Part shown: in pieces, positions 47,030-56,068 of the stretch
How positions within the stretch are numbered: the first letter of the stretch is position 1
How the letters are laid out: each line of letters starts with the position of its first letter
DNA from: Paenibacillus sp.
GTDB lineage: Bacteria > Bacillota > Bacilli > Paenibacillales > YIM-B00363
Direction: 5' to 3'
Length of the DNA stretch: 64,000 nucleotides
Assembly: GCF_031177825.1 (NCBI RefSeq)
Contig: NZ_JAPSKE010000014.1
Location: 1 to 64,000, forward strand
Position numbers and translations under genes: made by a program
The notes under the pieces: model-generated
What the model saw: the letters and a program-made list of their open reading frames with translations, nothing else
Told to the model about the DNA's origin: nothing
Database searches by the model: none

Positions 47030-47647
47030 TCAGAATAATTCCAACTGCTCCATTCGTTCCGCGAACAGCTTGCCGAGGAACGACTGCCGATGCATCGGGG
47101 TCGCGCCGAACGCAAGCAGCCGCTCGCGGTGCAGCTTCGTGGCATACCCCTTATGTCCGGCGATGCCGTATTCCGGATAGAGCGCGTCCCACTCCCGGCA
47201 CAGCCGGTCCCGCGTCACCTTCGCGACGATCGACGCCGCGGCGATCGACAGCGACAAGGCGTCGCCGTGGATAATGGCCGTCTGCGGCACGTCGAGATCG
47301 ATCGACTCCGCGTCCACCAACAAATAATCCGGCGTCAGGCCGAGCGCGCGAACGGCCTTCTTCATCGCGAGCCGCGACGCCTGGCGAATATTGATCGCAT
47401 CCACCGTCTCGGCGTCGACGCGACCGACGCCGATGGCGACGGCCCGTTCCTCGATTCGCGGCAGCAGCGCCTCGCGCTGCTTCTCCGTCAGCTTCTTGGA
47501 ATCGTCCACGCCTTCGAGCGAGCAGCCCGCGGGCAAGACGACCGCCGCCGCGACGACGTCGCCGAACAGGCAGCCTCGCCCGACCTCGTCCACCCCCGCG
47601 ACAAGCGCCCGGCCGGCGGTCCATAATTCATTTTCGTATGTAAGCAT
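47030..47647 (-). CDS. rnhB: Ribonuclease HII
   Basis: 205 residues. The catalytic acidic residues are Asp20-Glu21 (VAGVDEVGRG), Asp112 (LLVDAES) and Asp129 (HGDALSLSIAAASIVAKVTR). It cleaves RNA of RNA-DNA hybrids and single ribonucleotides in DNA. The ATG at 47647 follows TTGGAGG; the upstream open frame to 47698 begins before this site. It lies downstream of rbgA, beyond a terminator. Confidence 0.95.
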   Translation of the reverse strand: MLTYENELWTAGRALVAGVDEVGRGCLFGDVVAAAVVLPAGCSLEGVDDSKKLTEKQREALLPRIEERAVAIGVGRVDAETVDAINIRQASRLAMKKAVRALGLTPDYLLVDAESIDLDVPQTAIIHGDALSLSIAAASIVAKVTRDRLCREWDALYPEYGIAGHKGYATKLHRERLLAFGATPMHRQSFLGKLFAERMEQLELF

Positions 47648-47686
47648 AAACCCGATCCTCCAACGAAACAAACGATGATAAACCCC

Positions 47687-47692
47687 ATTGTA
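47687..47692 (-). promoter_or_regulatory. Candidate -10 element for rnhB
   Basis: Minus-strand TACAAT lies directly after the rbgA terminator and about 40 bases before the rnhB start. The -35 would fall in the terminator hairpin and is poor. This is the only visible promoter candidate for rnhB-ylqG-ylqH-yraN. Confidence 0.3.
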
Positions 47693-47696
47693 CAGC

Positions 47697-47725
47697 AAAA
47701 AAAGCCCATCGTCTTCGATGGGCTC
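47697..47725 (-). terminator. Rho-independent terminator downstream of rbgA
   Basis: A perfect 9-bp stem (AGCCCATCG with CGATGGGCT) over a four-base loop, followed by seven T on the minus strand, about 45 bases after the rbgA stop. Confidence 0.9.
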
Positions 47726-47770
47726 TTCCCAATGTTTCCCGCCGCACGCGGCGTACGCGCGCCGATCGGC

Positions 47771-48640
47771 TTATATCAAACCCGGCAGCTCCAACGTAAT
47801 CCGCCCCAGCTTGCCGCCGCGCAAATCGTGCAAGAAGACGTCCGACGCCTTGGTCAGATTGATCTTCCCGCCGCTCATGACCGCGCCGCGCCGGCGGCCG
47901 ATCGCTTCCAGCAGCTCGACGACCTGATGCGGATCCTCGAGATCCTCCGGAAGGCTCTCGATCCCGTACCGCTCCTGGAACACGCCCGGATATCGCTTGC
48001 ACAGAAACTTCGCCGTGAAGAACGCCACGTCTTCCGAGTTCAAGATATCGTCTCGGATCGCGCCCGTCGCCGCCAACCGAAACCCGACGTGCGGATCCTC
48101 GAACTTCGGCCATAGGATGCCCGGGGTATCGAGCAAATCCATCTCCTTGCCGAACTTGATCCACTGCTGCCCTTTCGTCACGCCCGGCCGGTCTCCGGTC
48201 GCGGCGACGGCCCGCCCGGCGAGCCGGTTGATGAGCGTCGACTTGCCGACGTTCGGAATGCCGACGATCAACGTGCGGATCGGCCGGGGCTCCATCCCTT
48301 TCTTGCGCCACGCCTCGTACTTCGGCGCCATGAGCTCCTTCGCCCGAGGCAATATGTCACGTACGCCGGTTCCCGTGTTCGCGTCGATCGGAAGCACCCG
48401 CACCTGATCCGCCGCCAGCTTCTCGACCCACCGTTCGGTCGCCGCAGGATCCGCCAAATCACTCTTGTTGAGCAGCACCAGCCGGGGCTTCTGGCCGAGA
48501 ATGTCGCCGATCATCGGATTGCGGCTCGAAGCCGGCAATCGCGCGTCGAGCAGCTCGATCGCCACGTCGATCAACTTCAGCTTCTCTTCGATTTGCCTTC
48601 GTGCCCGGGTCATATGTCCCGGAAACCATTGAATCGTCAT
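47771..48640 (-). CDS. rbgA: Ribosome biogenesis GTPase RbgA (YlqF)
   Basis: 289 residues. The order of GTPase motifs is circularly permuted: G4 NKSDLAD (about 57-63), then G1 [10 protein letters not shown] (about 127-136), then G3 DTPGILWP. The start [19 protein letters not shown] is diagnostic. RbgA promotes late assembly of the 50S subunit. It lies between lepB and rnhB as in Bacillus. Confidence 0.96.
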   Translation of the reverse strand: MTIQWFPGHMTRARRQIEEKLKLIDVAIELLDARLPASSRNPMIGDILGQKPRLVLLNKSDLADPAATERWVEKLAADQVRVLPIDANTGTGVRDILPRAKELMAPKYEAWRKKGMEPRPIRTLIVGIPNVGKSTLINRLAGRAVAATGDRPGVTKGQQWIKFGKEMDLLDTPGILWPKFEDPHVGFRLAATGAIRDDILNSEDVAFFTAKFLCKRYPGVFQERYGIESLPEDLEDPHQVVELLEAIGRRRGAVMSGGKINLTKASDVFLHDLRGGKLGRITLELPGLI

Positions 48641-48710
48641 CGCTTGCCCTGCCTTCTATCGTTAGCCGTCCTCGAAGCGGAACGAACGTCTCCGCCCCTG
48701 GGTCGGTCGA

Positions 48711-49295
48711 TTAGTGATGTCCGATCAAGCGAATGTCCCCGATCGGCCAGATGACGACATCCGCCCGCCCGACGATTTCCTCGTACGGGACGAACCCGAT
48801 ATCCCGGCTGTCGTGCGAATTCGGCCGATTGTCTCCCATCACGAACACATGCCCTTCCGGCACCGTCTGGGCCGAGAAATCCTTGTTATTGTAGGTTCCC
48901 CCCGACGCCGCGGCCGTATCCACCGGCTCCCGGATATACGGCTCCGGCAGCGGCTCCCCGTCGACGAGCACCGTGTCGCCGCGCACCTCGACCGTCTCCC
49001 CGGGCAACGCGACGACGCGCTTGATGTAATCCGCGTCGTATCCGGAATGAAAGACGAGCACTTCGCCGCGCTGAGGCTTGCGGATGTCGTACAATATCTT
49101 GTTGACGATGATACGCTCCCCGGTATGGAAATTCGGCTGCATCGACGGCCCGTCCACGATATAAGGGGAAAACAGAAACCAACGAATGACGACGACGAGC
49201 ACGCCGGCGACGATCAGCGCCTTCGCCCAGTCGACCGCTTCCCGCTTCCATTCCGAAGCGGAGGATTGATTTTGCCGAGACTCTTGCTCCTCCAT
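48711..49295 (-). CDS. lepB: Type I signal peptidase
   Basis: 194 residues. One N-terminal transmembrane helix (AKALIVAGVLVVVIRWFLF) precedes the catalytic dyad: Ser51 (VDGPSMQPN) and Lys92 (DYIKRVVALPGE). The conserved box E is MGDNRPNSHDSRDIG. It cleaves signal peptides of exported proteins on the outer face of the membrane. It starts about 40 bases beyond the rplS terminator with a GGGAGGA site. Confidence 0.96.
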   Translation of the reverse strand: MEEQESRQNQSSASEWKREAVDWAKALIVAGVLVVVIRWFLFSPYIVDGPSMQPNFHTGERIIVNKILYDIRKPQRGEVLVFHSGYDADYIKRVVALPGETVEVRGDTVLVDGEPLPEPYIREPVDTAAASGGTYNNKDFSAQTVPEGHVFVMGDNRPNSHDSRDIGFVPYEEIVGRADVVIWPIGDIRLIGHH

Positions 49296-49336
49296 GACGT
49301 CGGTCCTCCCGAAGCGTAAAAAGATTTTGGGATAAA

Positions 49337-49373
49337 GAAAAAGGACTTGGTGGGATGAACCTTACCAAGCCCC
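49337..49373 (-). terminator. Rho-independent terminator of rplS
   Basis: GGGCTTGGT pairs completely with ACCAAGTCC (one G-T) over a 12-base loop on the minus strand, followed by TTTTTC. It is a few bases after the rplS stop. Confidence 0.88.
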
Positions 49374-49381
49374 CTGTATTC

Positions 49382-49726
49382 TTATCGAATTTCTTTAATT
49401 CTCGCCGCTTTACCGCGCAGGTTGCGCAAGTAGTACAACTTCGCGCGACGAACTTTACCTCTGCGAAGCACTTCGATCTTATCGACGCGCGGGCTGTGAA
49501 GCGGGAACGCTCTCTCGACGCCTACGCCGTAAGAAATCTTACGAACCGTATACGTCTCGCTGATACCGCCGCCGCGGCGCTTGATCACGACGCCTTCGAA
49601 AATTTGGATCCGCTCGCGCGTTCCCTCTTTAACCTTTACGTGCACGCGAAGCGTGTCGCCGGGACGAAAGTTCGGGAGATCGCTGCGAAGCTGCTCGCGA
49701 GTGATTTCTTGAATCAGGTTGCTCAT
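49382..49726 (-). CDS. rplS: 50S ribosomal protein L19
   Basis: 114 residues, the usual length. Signature segments are [40 protein letters not shown] and [21 protein letters not shown]19 lies at the subunit interface. The ATG at 49726 follows AAGGAGGTC; seven codons of upstream open frame are part of the leader. It has its own promoter, leader and terminator, and so is a single-gene unit inside the trmD-lepB region. Confidence 0.97.
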   Translation of the reverse strand: MSNLIQEITREQLRSDLPNFRPGDTLRVHVKVKEGTRERIQIFEGVVIKRRGGGISETYTVRKISYGVGVERAFPLHSPRVDKIEVLRRGKVRRAKLYYLRNLRGKAARIKEIR

Positions 49727-49828
49727 GGTTTGACCTCCTTCCGCCATAGGCGTTCATATCGCTCCCGGAATGCTAGGCATTCCGTTCTCTGCTTAATAGA
49801 GGACCGCCCGTTCCTTCAAAAACACACA
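49727..49828 (-). ncRNA. rplS 5' leader, L19-leader-like
   Basis: About 100 bases between the predicted transcription start and rplS. It holds a CTCT/AGAG stem (49787-49790 with 49798-49801) and a perfect 8-bp stem-loop (49766-49773 with 49777-49784). Autoregulatory L19 leaders with two short hairpins are known in Bacillales. The match is by layout, not by a covariance search. Confidence 0.5.
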
Positions 49829-49834
49829 ACTAAG

Positions 49835-49863
49835 ATCATAGCATAGCGCCCAGAAAAAGACAA
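49835..49863 (-). promoter_or_regulatory. Sigma-A promoter of rplS
   Basis: TTGTCT (49863-49858) and TATGAT (49840-49835) with a 17-base spacer and a TGC extended -10 on the minus strand. Confidence 0.8.
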
Positions 49864-49908
49864 GTGGAAACTCCCGGTTTTTAATTTTTCATCCGAACGT
49901 CCCCGGGA

Positions 49909-50685
49909 TTATTCCGTTCCCTGTTCCTTCTCTTCTTCCTTCCACCGCTCGATCAGCTTCCGTTCTTTGTCGGTCAGCTCCGCGCGTTCGAGCAAGTCCG
50001 GGCGACGGCGCCACGTCCGGTACAGCGACTGCTCCCGGCGCCACGCGTCGACGTTCACGTGATGGCCCGAAATCAGCACGTCGGGCACCTTCCATCCCCG
50101 AAACTCGGCGGGACGCGTGTAGTGCGGATGCTCGAGCAGACCGGTGCTGTAGCTGTCCGTTACCGATGAGAGCTCGTTCCCGAGCGCTCCCGGCAACAGC
50201 CGCGTGACGCTGTCCACGACGACGCACGCCGCGATCTCGCCGCCCGTAAGCACATAGTCGCCGATCGAAATTTCGTCGGTGACGAGATGCGCCCGGATGC
50301 GCTCGTCATACCCTTCGTAATGGCCGCAAACCAGGATGATATGATCTTCCTTGGCGAACTCCTCCGCCTTCCGCTGCGTATACGTCTCGCCCTGCGGACA
50401 CATCAGCACGACGCGCGGCGCCCGGGGCTCGCGGTCCCCCGCCTCGGCGCGCGCCGCGGCGACGACGTGTTCGACCGCGTTGAAGATCGGCTCCGCCTTT
50501 AGCACCATGCCGCCGCCGCCCCCGTACGGATAGTCGTCGACGGTATGATGCTTATTTCCGGAAAATTCGCGGAAGTTGATCGCGTTCAGCGAGACGATGC
50601 CCTTCTCCTGCGCCTTGCCGAGAATGCTCGTCGTGAACATGCCGGGGAACATCTCGGGGAACAACGTCAATACGTCGAACCTCAT
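49909..50685 (-). CDS. trmD: tRNA (guanine-37-N1)-methyltransferase
   Basis: 258 residues. The start [20 protein letters not shown], the SAM-knot segments [17 protein letters not shown] and [13 protein letters not shown], and the C-terminal [20 protein letters not shown] are typical. TrmD makes m1G37, which prevents +1 frameshifting. The ATG at 50685 overlaps the rimM stop by four bases; the upstream open frame lies in rimM. Confidence 0.96.
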   Translation of the reverse strand: MRFDVLTLFPEMFPGMFTTSILGKAQEKGIVSLNAINFREFSGNKHHTVDDYPYGGGGGMVLKAEPIFNAVEHVVAAARAEAGDREPRAPRVVLMCPQGETYTQRKAEEFAKEDHIILVCGHYEGYDERIRAHLVTDEISIGDYVLTGGEIAACVVVDSVTRLLPGALGNELSSVTDSYSTGLLEHPHYTRPAEFRGWKVPDVLISGHHVNVDAWRREQSLYRTWRRRPDLLERAELTDKERKLIERWKEEEKEQGTE

Positions 50686-51203
50686 TCGAGCAAACCTTCC
50701 ATCAGTCGGATCGTGACGACCTTCCCCGCCACGTCCACGTCGAGCACGACGTCCGCGATATAAGGGATATACGCCGTCTTGCCGTTCGTCCGCTTCACGA
50801 CCCACACGTCGTTGGCGCCCGGCCGCAAAATATCGGTGACGACGCCGACCGCCTCGCCTTCCTCGGTCCGTACGTCGCAGCCGATAATATCGTGGAAATA
50901 AAACTCGTCCCGGTCCAGCTTCGCGCGTTCCTCCGCCGATACCTTCAGGCTCCAGCCCTTATAGGGCTCCGCCTGATTGATATTGTCGAATTCTTTGAAT
51001 TTCACGATGTACACCGTCTTCTGCGGTCGCGCGGTTACGACGGTAAGCGGCATCGTCTTGGCTTCGTCCGGGGAGACGAGCAGCAGTCCCGCGCCGCTCT
51101 TGAAGCGCTGCTCCGGGAAATCCGTCTCCGGCCACACCTTGAGCTCGCCGCGGATGCCGTGCGTGTTCGCGACCTTGCCGACGGTCAACAGTTTCGGTTT
51201 CAT
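50682..51203 (-). CDS. rimM: 16S rRNA processing protein RimM
   Basis: 173 residues. The N-terminal beta-barrel domain begins [20 protein letters not shown], and the C-terminal PRC-barrel reads [20 protein letters not shown] then [20 protein letters not shown]. RimM assists 30S head assembly with S19. It precedes and is coupled to trmD. Confidence 0.95.
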   Translation of the reverse strand: MKPKLLTVGKVANTHGIRGELKVWPETDFPEQRFKSGAGLLLVSPDEAKTMPLTVVTARPQKTVYIVKFKEFDNINQAEPYKGWSLKVSAEERAKLDRDEFYFHDIIGCDVRTEEGEAVGVVTDILRPGANDVWVVKRTNGKTAYIPYIADVVLDVDVAGKVVTIRLMEGLLE

Positions 51204-51248
51204 GATTGTCCTCGCTTTTCCTTAGGGAAGTCCGCGGATAGATACGCA

Positions 51249-51278
51249 AGAGGGCTAGGACCCGTGTCCTAACCCTCT
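51249..51278 (-). other. Strong hairpin between khpA and rimM
   Basis: A 13-bp stem with one G-T pair and a four-base loop. It lies a few bases after the khpA stop and has no T tract. It could slow or process the polycistronic mRNA between khpA and rimM. Confidence 0.65.
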
Positions 51279-51286
51279 CGTTGCCA

Positions 51287-51517
51287 TTATGATGCGATTT
51301 CCACGGCGATTCGCTTGCCGCTCTTCGCGGAAGCGGACGTCACGACGACGCGCACCGCTTTAATGATTCGGCCGCCCTTGCCGATGACCTTGCCCACATC
51401 CTCCGGATGAACGGTCAGTTCATAGAGGACGGAATCGTCGTCTTCCGTTACATCCACGCGCACGTCGTCCGGATGGTCGACCAACCCTCTGACGAGTGTT
51501 CGTACCAATGCTTCCAT
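51287..51517 (-). CDS. khpA: KH-domain RNA-binding protein KhpA (YlqC)
   Basis: 76 residues, a single KH domain with the GxxG loop in VIGKGGRIIKAVR. The N-terminus is MEALVRTLVRGLVDHPDDVR. KhpA works with KhpB/Jag as an RNA chaperone pair in Firmicutes. It lies between rpsP and rimM, the usual site. The upstream open frame to 51640 runs into rpsP. Confidence 0.94.
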   Translation of the reverse strand: MEALVRTLVRGLVDHPDDVRVDVTEDDDSVLYELTVHPEDVGKVIGKGGRIIKAVRVVVTSASAKSGKRIAVEIAS

Positions 51518-51540
51518 CTCGCACCTCCGTGCCGCCGCGA

Positions 51541-51813
51541 TTACTTCTGCAGCTTGGACTCGTGGAACTTCGTCATAATGCCTGCCTTGCTGAACAAGTT
51601 GCGAACCGTGTCGGACGCTTGCGCGCCGTTTTGGAGCCACTTCAGCGCCTTCTCTTCGTCAAGCGTTACCGCTTCGGAGGAAGCAAGCGGATTGTATGTG
51701 CCGATCTCTTCGATGAATCGACCGTCGCGCGGGGAGCGCGAGTCGGATACGACCACGCGATAGAAAGGTGCCTTGTGAGCGCCCATACGCTTCAAACGGA
51801 TACGTACTGCCAT
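51541..51813 (-). CDS. rpsP: 30S ribosomal protein S16
   Basis: 90 residues. The family start is [20 protein letters not shown], with [20 protein letters not shown] following. S16 binds 16S rRNA early in assembly. A strong AAGGAGGTGA ribosome site precedes the ATG. It lies between ffh and khpA. Confidence 0.97.
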   Translation of the reverse strand: MAVRIRLKRMGAHKAPFYRVVVSDSRSPRDGRFIEEIGTYNPLASSEAVTLDEEKALKWLQNGAQASDTVRNLFSKAGIMTKFHESKLQK

Positions 51814-51885
51814 GAAACTGTCACCTCCTTCAAAGGATGAACCGCGTCAGCGAAAATATACGGTTCTTCCGATATCGATCGATAA

Positions 51886-53271
51886 TCAGAACGGGAATCG
51901 TCCGCCGCCGCCGAGACCGCCGCGTCCGCCCTTCATCATTTTCTTCATTTGCTTCGAGCCCTTGCCGCCCATCATGCCCGAGAGAGACTTCATCATCTTC
52001 TTCATGTCCTCGAACTGCTTGAGCAGCCGATTCACGTCGGCCACCGTCGTGCCGCTCCCGGCCGCGATGCGCTTGCGGCGTTTCGCGTCGATGACGACGA
52101 GCCCTTGCTTCTCCGCTTTCGTCATGGACAGCACGATCGCTTCCGTTCGCGACATCTGCTTCGGGTCGATCTTCGCGTTCTGCAGCTGCTTCATATTGCC
52201 CATGCCCGGAAGCATCTCGAGAATGTTCTCGATCGGGCCGAGCTTCTTCACCTGCTGCATCTGCTCCAGGAAATCTTCGAACGTAAATTCCGCTTTGCGG
52301 AACTTCCGTTCCATCTCCTTCGCCTTCGACTCGTCGAGATTCATCTGCGCCTTCTCGATGAGCGACATCATGTCGCCCATGCCGAGAATCCGGGACGCCA
52401 TCCGCTCCGGGTGGAACGGCTCGAGCGCGTCGAGCTTCTCGCCCATCGCCGCGAACTTGATCGGCTTGCCGGTGACGGCTTTGACCGAAATCGCGGCCCC
52501 GCCTCTCGTATCGCCGTCGAGCTTCGACAGGACGACGCCCGTCAGCTCGAGCTGCGAATTGAAATGTTCGGCGACGTTCACGGCGTCCTGACCGGTCATG
52601 GCGTCGACGACGAGCAAGATTTCGTCCGGCTTCGTCGCCTCGCGGATGTTATGAAGTTCGCCCATCAACGTCTCGTCGATGTGAAGCCGGCCCGCGGTAT
52701 CGATAATGAGGTAATCGTTGCCGTGCTCTTTCGCGTGGGCCAGTCCCGCCTTCGCGATGTCGACGGGATTCGCTTGATCGCCGAGCGTGAATACCGGCGC
52801 CTTCACTTGTTCGCCGAGCACCTGAAGCTGCTTGATGGCCGCCGGACGGTAGACGTCCGCCGCGACGAGCAGCGGGCGATGATTTTGCGCGAGCAGCATC
52901 TTCGCCAGCTTGCCGGTCGTCGTCGTCTTGCCCGCGCCTTGGAGACCGACCATCATGACGACCGTCGGCGGACGATTCGAGCGAGCCAGCTTCGATTGAG
53001 AGCCGCCCATCAGCTCGGTCAGCTCTTTGTTGACGATGTTCACGACCGTCATCGCCGGATTGAAGCCCTTCTCGAGCGTCTGCCCGACCGCTTGTTCTCT
53101 CACCTTCGCGACGAAATCCTTCACGACCTTGAAGTTCACGTCCGCTTCCAGCAATGCGAGCCGCACCTCGCGAAGCGCTTCGTTCACGTCGTCCTCGGTC
53201 AGCTTCCCTTTGCCTCTCAGCTTGCTGAATACGTTCTGCAGTCGGCTGGACAATCCTTCGAACGGTGCCAT
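51886..53271 (-). CDS. ffh: Signal recognition particle protein Ffh
   Basis: 461 residues. An N domain (about 1-90) is followed by the GTPase G domain with VGLQGAGKTTTTGKLA, ADVYRPAAIKQL, DTAGRLHIDETL and LSKLDGDTRGG. The Met-rich M domain (about 300-440) binds 4.5S RNA and signal peptides. The C-terminus is Gly/Lys/Met-rich. It partners with FtsY, encoded about 6 kb away in this window, past the accessory block. Confidence 0.96.
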   Translation of the reverse strand: MAPFEGLSSRLQNVFSKLRGKGKLTEDDVNEALREVRLALLEADVNFKVVKDFVAKVREQAVGQTLEKGFNPAMTVVNIVNKELTELMGGSQSKLARSNRPPTVVMMVGLQGAGKTTTTGKLAKMLLAQNHRPLLVAADVYRPAAIKQLQVLGEQVKAPVFTLGDQANPVDIAKAGLAHAKEHGNDYLIIDTAGRLHIDETLMGELHNIREATKPDEILLVVDAMTGQDAVNVAEHFNSQLELTGVVLSKLDGDTRGGAAISVKAVTGKPIKFAAMGEKLDALEPFHPERMASRILGMGDMMSLIEKAQMNLDESKAKEMERKFRKAEFTFEDFLEQMQQVKKLGPIENILEMLPGMGNMKQLQNAKIDPKQMSRTEAIVLSMTKAEKQGLVVIDAKRRKRIAAGSGTTVADVNRLLKQFEDMKKMMKSLSGMMGGKGSKQMKKMMKGGRGGLGGGGRFPF

Positions 53272-53301
53272 GGGCCGCCCCCCTTTCCAACAATGCTGCT
53301 T

Positions 53302-53661
53302 CTAGATTACCGACATCAATTCGCGAAGCCGCTCCCGGACGCGTTCCGCCTCCGGAGAGGAGCCGAGCTTCCCGAGCTCGTCCTCCATCCGCTTCGCGGC
53401 CGCCTCGCGGCGTTCGTGCTTCGCGAGCAGCTGCAGCTTCGCTTCGTATTCTTCGAGCGCCGTCTCGGCGCGCTTGATATGTTCATAGATCGCTTGTCTC
53501 GATACGGAAAATTGCTCCGCGATCTCGCCGAGCGAGTAATCGTCATGGAAGTAAAACTCAAGGAACGTCCGTTGTTTCTCCGTCAACAGCGGTTCGTAGA
53601 AGTCGAACAGCGAGTTGATGCGGTTCGTCTTGGCCAGCGCGTCGCGCTCCCGCTCCGTCAT
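53302..53661 (-). CDS. ylxM: UPF0122 family helix-turn-helix protein YlxM
   Basis: 119 residues. The family pattern [40 protein letters not shown] and [20 protein letters not shown] shows a sigma-region-4-like helix-turn-helix. YlxM is linked to the signal recognition particle pathway by its constant place before ffh. The ATG at 53661 follows GGAGGGA; an in-frame start at 53697 lacks such a site. It is the first gene under the promoter at 53726-53754. Confidence 0.92.
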   Translation of the reverse strand: MTERERDALAKTNRINSLFDFYEPLLTEKQRTFLEFYFHDDYSLGEIAEQFSVSRQAIYEHIKRAETALEEYEAKLQLLAKHERREAAAKRMEDELGKLGSSPEAERVRERLRELMSVI

Positions 53662-53725
53662 CCGGTAAGTCCCTCCGCCCGTTCCCGACGTCGTCAAGTC
53701 CTAGCGCTTTACAGCGACATTCGTT

Positions 53726-53754
53726 AGTGTACCGGATCGCCCGAACGTTGTCAA
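53726..53754 (-). promoter_or_regulatory. Sigma-A promoter of the ylxM-ffh-rpsP operon
   Basis: A perfect -35 TTGACA (53754-53749) and -10 TACACT (53731-53726) with a 17-base spacer on the minus strand, about 65 bases upstream of ylxM. Confidence 0.85.
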
Positions 53755-53820
53755 GGTTCAATCCTTGATAGGCGGATTTCCGATATGATAAAGTTGCAAG
53801 CATAGGGAGGCGAACGGAAC

Positions 53821-54456
53821 ATGGAGCTTGAACTTTTTTCGTTGAACGTCGGCAAGCCGACGACTGTGTTGTATAAAGGGAGAGAAGTCGTCACCGCCAT
53901 CGCGAAGTCTTCCGTCGCCGGGCCTTTGCGACTCGACGCGACGCCGCTCGCGGGCGACGAGCAAGCCGACACGGTGCATCACGGCGGACCGGATAAGGCG
54001 ATCTGCGCGTATTGCTACGAACATTATCCTTACTGGGAGCGAATCATCGGGAAGCCGCTCTCGCCCGGCGCCTTCGGCGAAAATTTCACGCTGCGCGGCG
54101 CGACGGAAGACGAGGTTCGCATCGGCGACACGTTCCGCCTCGGCGACGCTCTGCTGCAGGTGTCGCAGCCGAGAGTGCCCTGCTTCAAGTTGTCGGCCCG
54201 TCACGAACGGACGACGCTGGAAGCCGAAGTGACGGCCACGGGCTTTACGGGCTTCTACCTCCGGATTCTGAAGGCTGGCGAGGCAGCCCCCGGAGACCGC
54301 CTGCGGCTCGACGCGCCCCATCCGGCCGGCGTCACCGTCACGGAGGCGAACCGGATTATGCATCGAGATAAGCGCGATGCCGCCGGGCTTCGCAAGCTGC
54401 TCGACGTCGACGCCCTCGCCGAAAGCTGGCGCTCTCAATTATCTAAGCGACTGTAA
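53821..54456 (+). CDS. MOSC domain protein (YiiM family)
   Basis: 211 residues. The MOSC domain shows VHHGGPDKAICAYCYEHYPY, GAFGENFTLRGATEDEVRIG and the conserved cysteine Cys121 in SQPRVPCFKLSARH. A C-terminal 3-alpha domain follows (about 165-210). MOSC proteins are molybdenum-cofactor-linked sulfur or N-hydroxyl reductase components; YiiM reduces N-hydroxylated bases in Escherichia coli. The gene stands alone on the plus strand with a GGGAGG ribosome site and its own terminator. Confidence 0.88.
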   Translation: MELELFSLNVGKPTTVLYKGREVVTAIAKSSVAGPLRLDATPLAGDEQADTVHHGGPDKAICAYCYEHYPYWERIIGKPLSPGAFGENFTLRGATEDEVRIGDTFRLGDALLQVSQPRVPCFKLSARHERTTLEAEVTATGFTGFYLRILKAGEAAPGDRLRLDAPHPAGVTVTEANRIMHRDKRDAAGLRKLLDVDALAESWRSQLSKRL

Positions 54457-54462
54457 ACGAAG

Positions 54463-54505
54463 AAGACGCCGGCCGAATTCGAATCATCGGCGTTGGCGTC
54501 TTTTT
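54463..54505 (+). terminator. Terminator of the MOSC gene, between convergent genes
   Basis: AAGACGCC pairs with GGCGTCTT around an inner CCGA/TCGG stem and is followed by five T. It lies a few bases after the MOSC stop. It may also serve the convergent opuCD end, but the minus-strand T tract is poor. Confidence 0.85.
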
Positions 54506-54536
54506 CATTCATTAATGACAGTAATATTATGCCTCG

Positions 54537-55169
54537 TTAACTATTCTTGGTGTTAAGCTTTCGTTCCCAACGACCGAGGGATGCGTCCGCGACGATCGCC
54601 AGCAGCGCGGCGGGAATCGCGCCGGCGAAGATGCGAATATCGTTGCGTAGATTGATGCCGGCGTAAATTTCCTTGCCGAGACCGCCTCCCCCGATGAGCG
54701 GCGCGATCGTCGCCACCCCGATCGCGATGACCGCGGCTACGCGGATCCCCGCGAGGAGGAACGGGAGCGACAGCGGGAACTGCACCTTCCAGAGCAGCTG
54801 CCAAGCGTTCATCCCGATGCCCCGTCCCGCTTCGACGACGCCCTTATCGACCTGTTTCAAACCTACGGCCGTATTCCGGATAATCGGCAGCAACGAATAT
54901 AAGAACAAGCCGACGACGACGGTTTTAAACCCGAGACCGAGCACGATCATGAGAAGCGCCAGCAGCGCGAGACTCGGGAACACCTGAATGACGTTCGCCG
55001 CGCCGAGAATCCATCGTCCCAGCTTCTCTCGTCTTGCGCACACCATGCCGAGCGGGATGCCGAGGAGTAAAGCGAGCCCGAGCCCGGACGCCACCATCGC
55101 GATGTGATCGATCGCCAAGCTTAGGATCGTATCGCCGTGCTTTGCCGCGTACTCGAAGAAATCGTTCAT
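54537..55169 (-). CDS. opuCD: Osmoprotectant ABC transporter permease (OpuCD type)
   Basis: 210 residues with about five to six membrane segments. The permease signature is the region EAGRGIGMNAWQLLWKVQFP, which contacts the ATPase. The remainder matches OpuC/ProW-type quaternary-amine permeases (VIQVFPSLALLALLMIVLGL). It pairs with the substrate protein upstream, overlapping its gene by four bases. It appears intact, unlike the first permease of this operon. Confidence 0.9.
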   Translation of the reverse strand: MNDFFEYAAKHGDTILSLAIDHIAMVASGLGLALLLGIPLGMVCARREKLGRWILGAANVIQVFPSLALLALLMIVLGLGFKTVVVGLFLYSLLPIIRNTAVGLKQVDKGVVEAGRGIGMNAWQLLWKVQFPLSLPFLLAGIRVAAVIAIGVATIAPLIGGGGLGKEIYAGINLRNDIRIFAGAIPAALLAIVADASLGRWERKLNTKNS

Positions 55170-56068
55170 TGCAGCAAGCCATTCTCTTGAAGAAACTCCT
55201 TAGCGACCTCGGCGGCGTCTCGCTTATTTACGTCTACCTCATAGTTGAGCGCGGTCATCGTCTCGGTGTCGATTTTCCCTTCGAGCAGTCCGACGACTTC
55301 CTTCAATTCCGGATGGCTCTCCAAGGCGTCGTTCCGGACGACCGCCGATCCGTCGTACGGCGGGAAAAATTGCTTGTCGTCCTTGAGCACCTTCAAATCG
55401 AATTCTTTCAGGCGCGGATCGGTCGTGTACGCTAAGACAACGTCGACCTCGTCGTTCGCGACGGCTTCGTATACGAGGCTGATTTCCATCGGGAACGTCT
55501 TGCCGAATTCGTAGTCGTAAAACTCCTTAAACGCGGCGTACCCGTCATTGTCCCGCTCCAGCCAGGTCGTATCGACGCCGAGCCGCATCTCGCCCGCTAC
55601 TCCGCCCAAATCCGACACCGTCTCAAGACCGTATTTCTCGGCTACGTCGCGGCGCACCGTGAAGCCGTACGTGTTCTCGAAGCCGTAGCCGTCGAACCAC
55701 GTGAACCCGTAGTGCTCCTCGAAGCCGGCTTGCGCTTGTTCCATGACGCGCGCGCGGTCTTTCGTCTGTTCGATGTCGAAATACCCGTTGAAGATTTCGC
55801 CCGAGTATAAGATGGACGCCATCTGAATCTCGTTTTCCTTCATCGCGTTGATGACGACCGGACTGGCGGCCAGATCGGGCACGATTTCCGCGGTCAGCTC
55901 CGTGCGGTCCTCGATTAACGCCTTATACATTTCCGCCACGATCTTCGGCTCCGTGTACGTCTGGGTTCCGATTTTGATTCCTTCCCCCGAAGCGCCGCCT
56001 TGCGCTCCGCACCCTGCGACCGCCCCTGCGACGACGGCCGATAGTACCGCTAAAGCTAACTTTTTCAT
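55166..56068 (-). CDS. opuCC: Osmoprotectant-binding lipoprotein (OpuCC type)
   Basis: 300 residues. The lipoprotein signal peptide is MKKLALAVLSAVVAGAVAGC with lipobox cysteine Cys20. The mature part has the OpuAC/OpuCC-type fold (IKIGTQTYTEPKIVAEMYKA, then VDTTWLERDNDGYAAF and VVLAYTTDPRLKEFDLKVLK). It would capture glycine betaine, carnitine, choline or a similar solute. Specificity cannot be read from the sequence. It overlaps both permease genes by four bases. Confidence 0.9.
   Translation of the reverse strand: MKKLALAVLSAVVAGAVAGCGAQGGASGEGIKIGTQTYTEPKIVAEMYKALIEDRTELTAEIVPDLAASPVVINAMKENEIQMASILYSGEIFNGYFDIEQTKDRARVMEQAQAGFEEHYGFTWFDGYGFENTYGFTVRRDVAEKYGLETVSDLGGVAGEMRLGVDTTWLERDNDGYAAFKEFYDYEFGKTFPMEISLVYEAVANDEVDVVLAYTTDPRLKEFDLKVLKDDKQFFPPYDGSAVVRNDALESHPELKEVVGLLEGKIDTETMTALNYEVDVNKRDAAEVAKEFLQENGLLQ

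Noticed and set aside
53770..53800. Possible promoter for the MOSC gene (TTGATA with TGATAA or TATGAT)
   Set aside because: Spacing is only 13-15 bases, too short for a confident sigma-A call.
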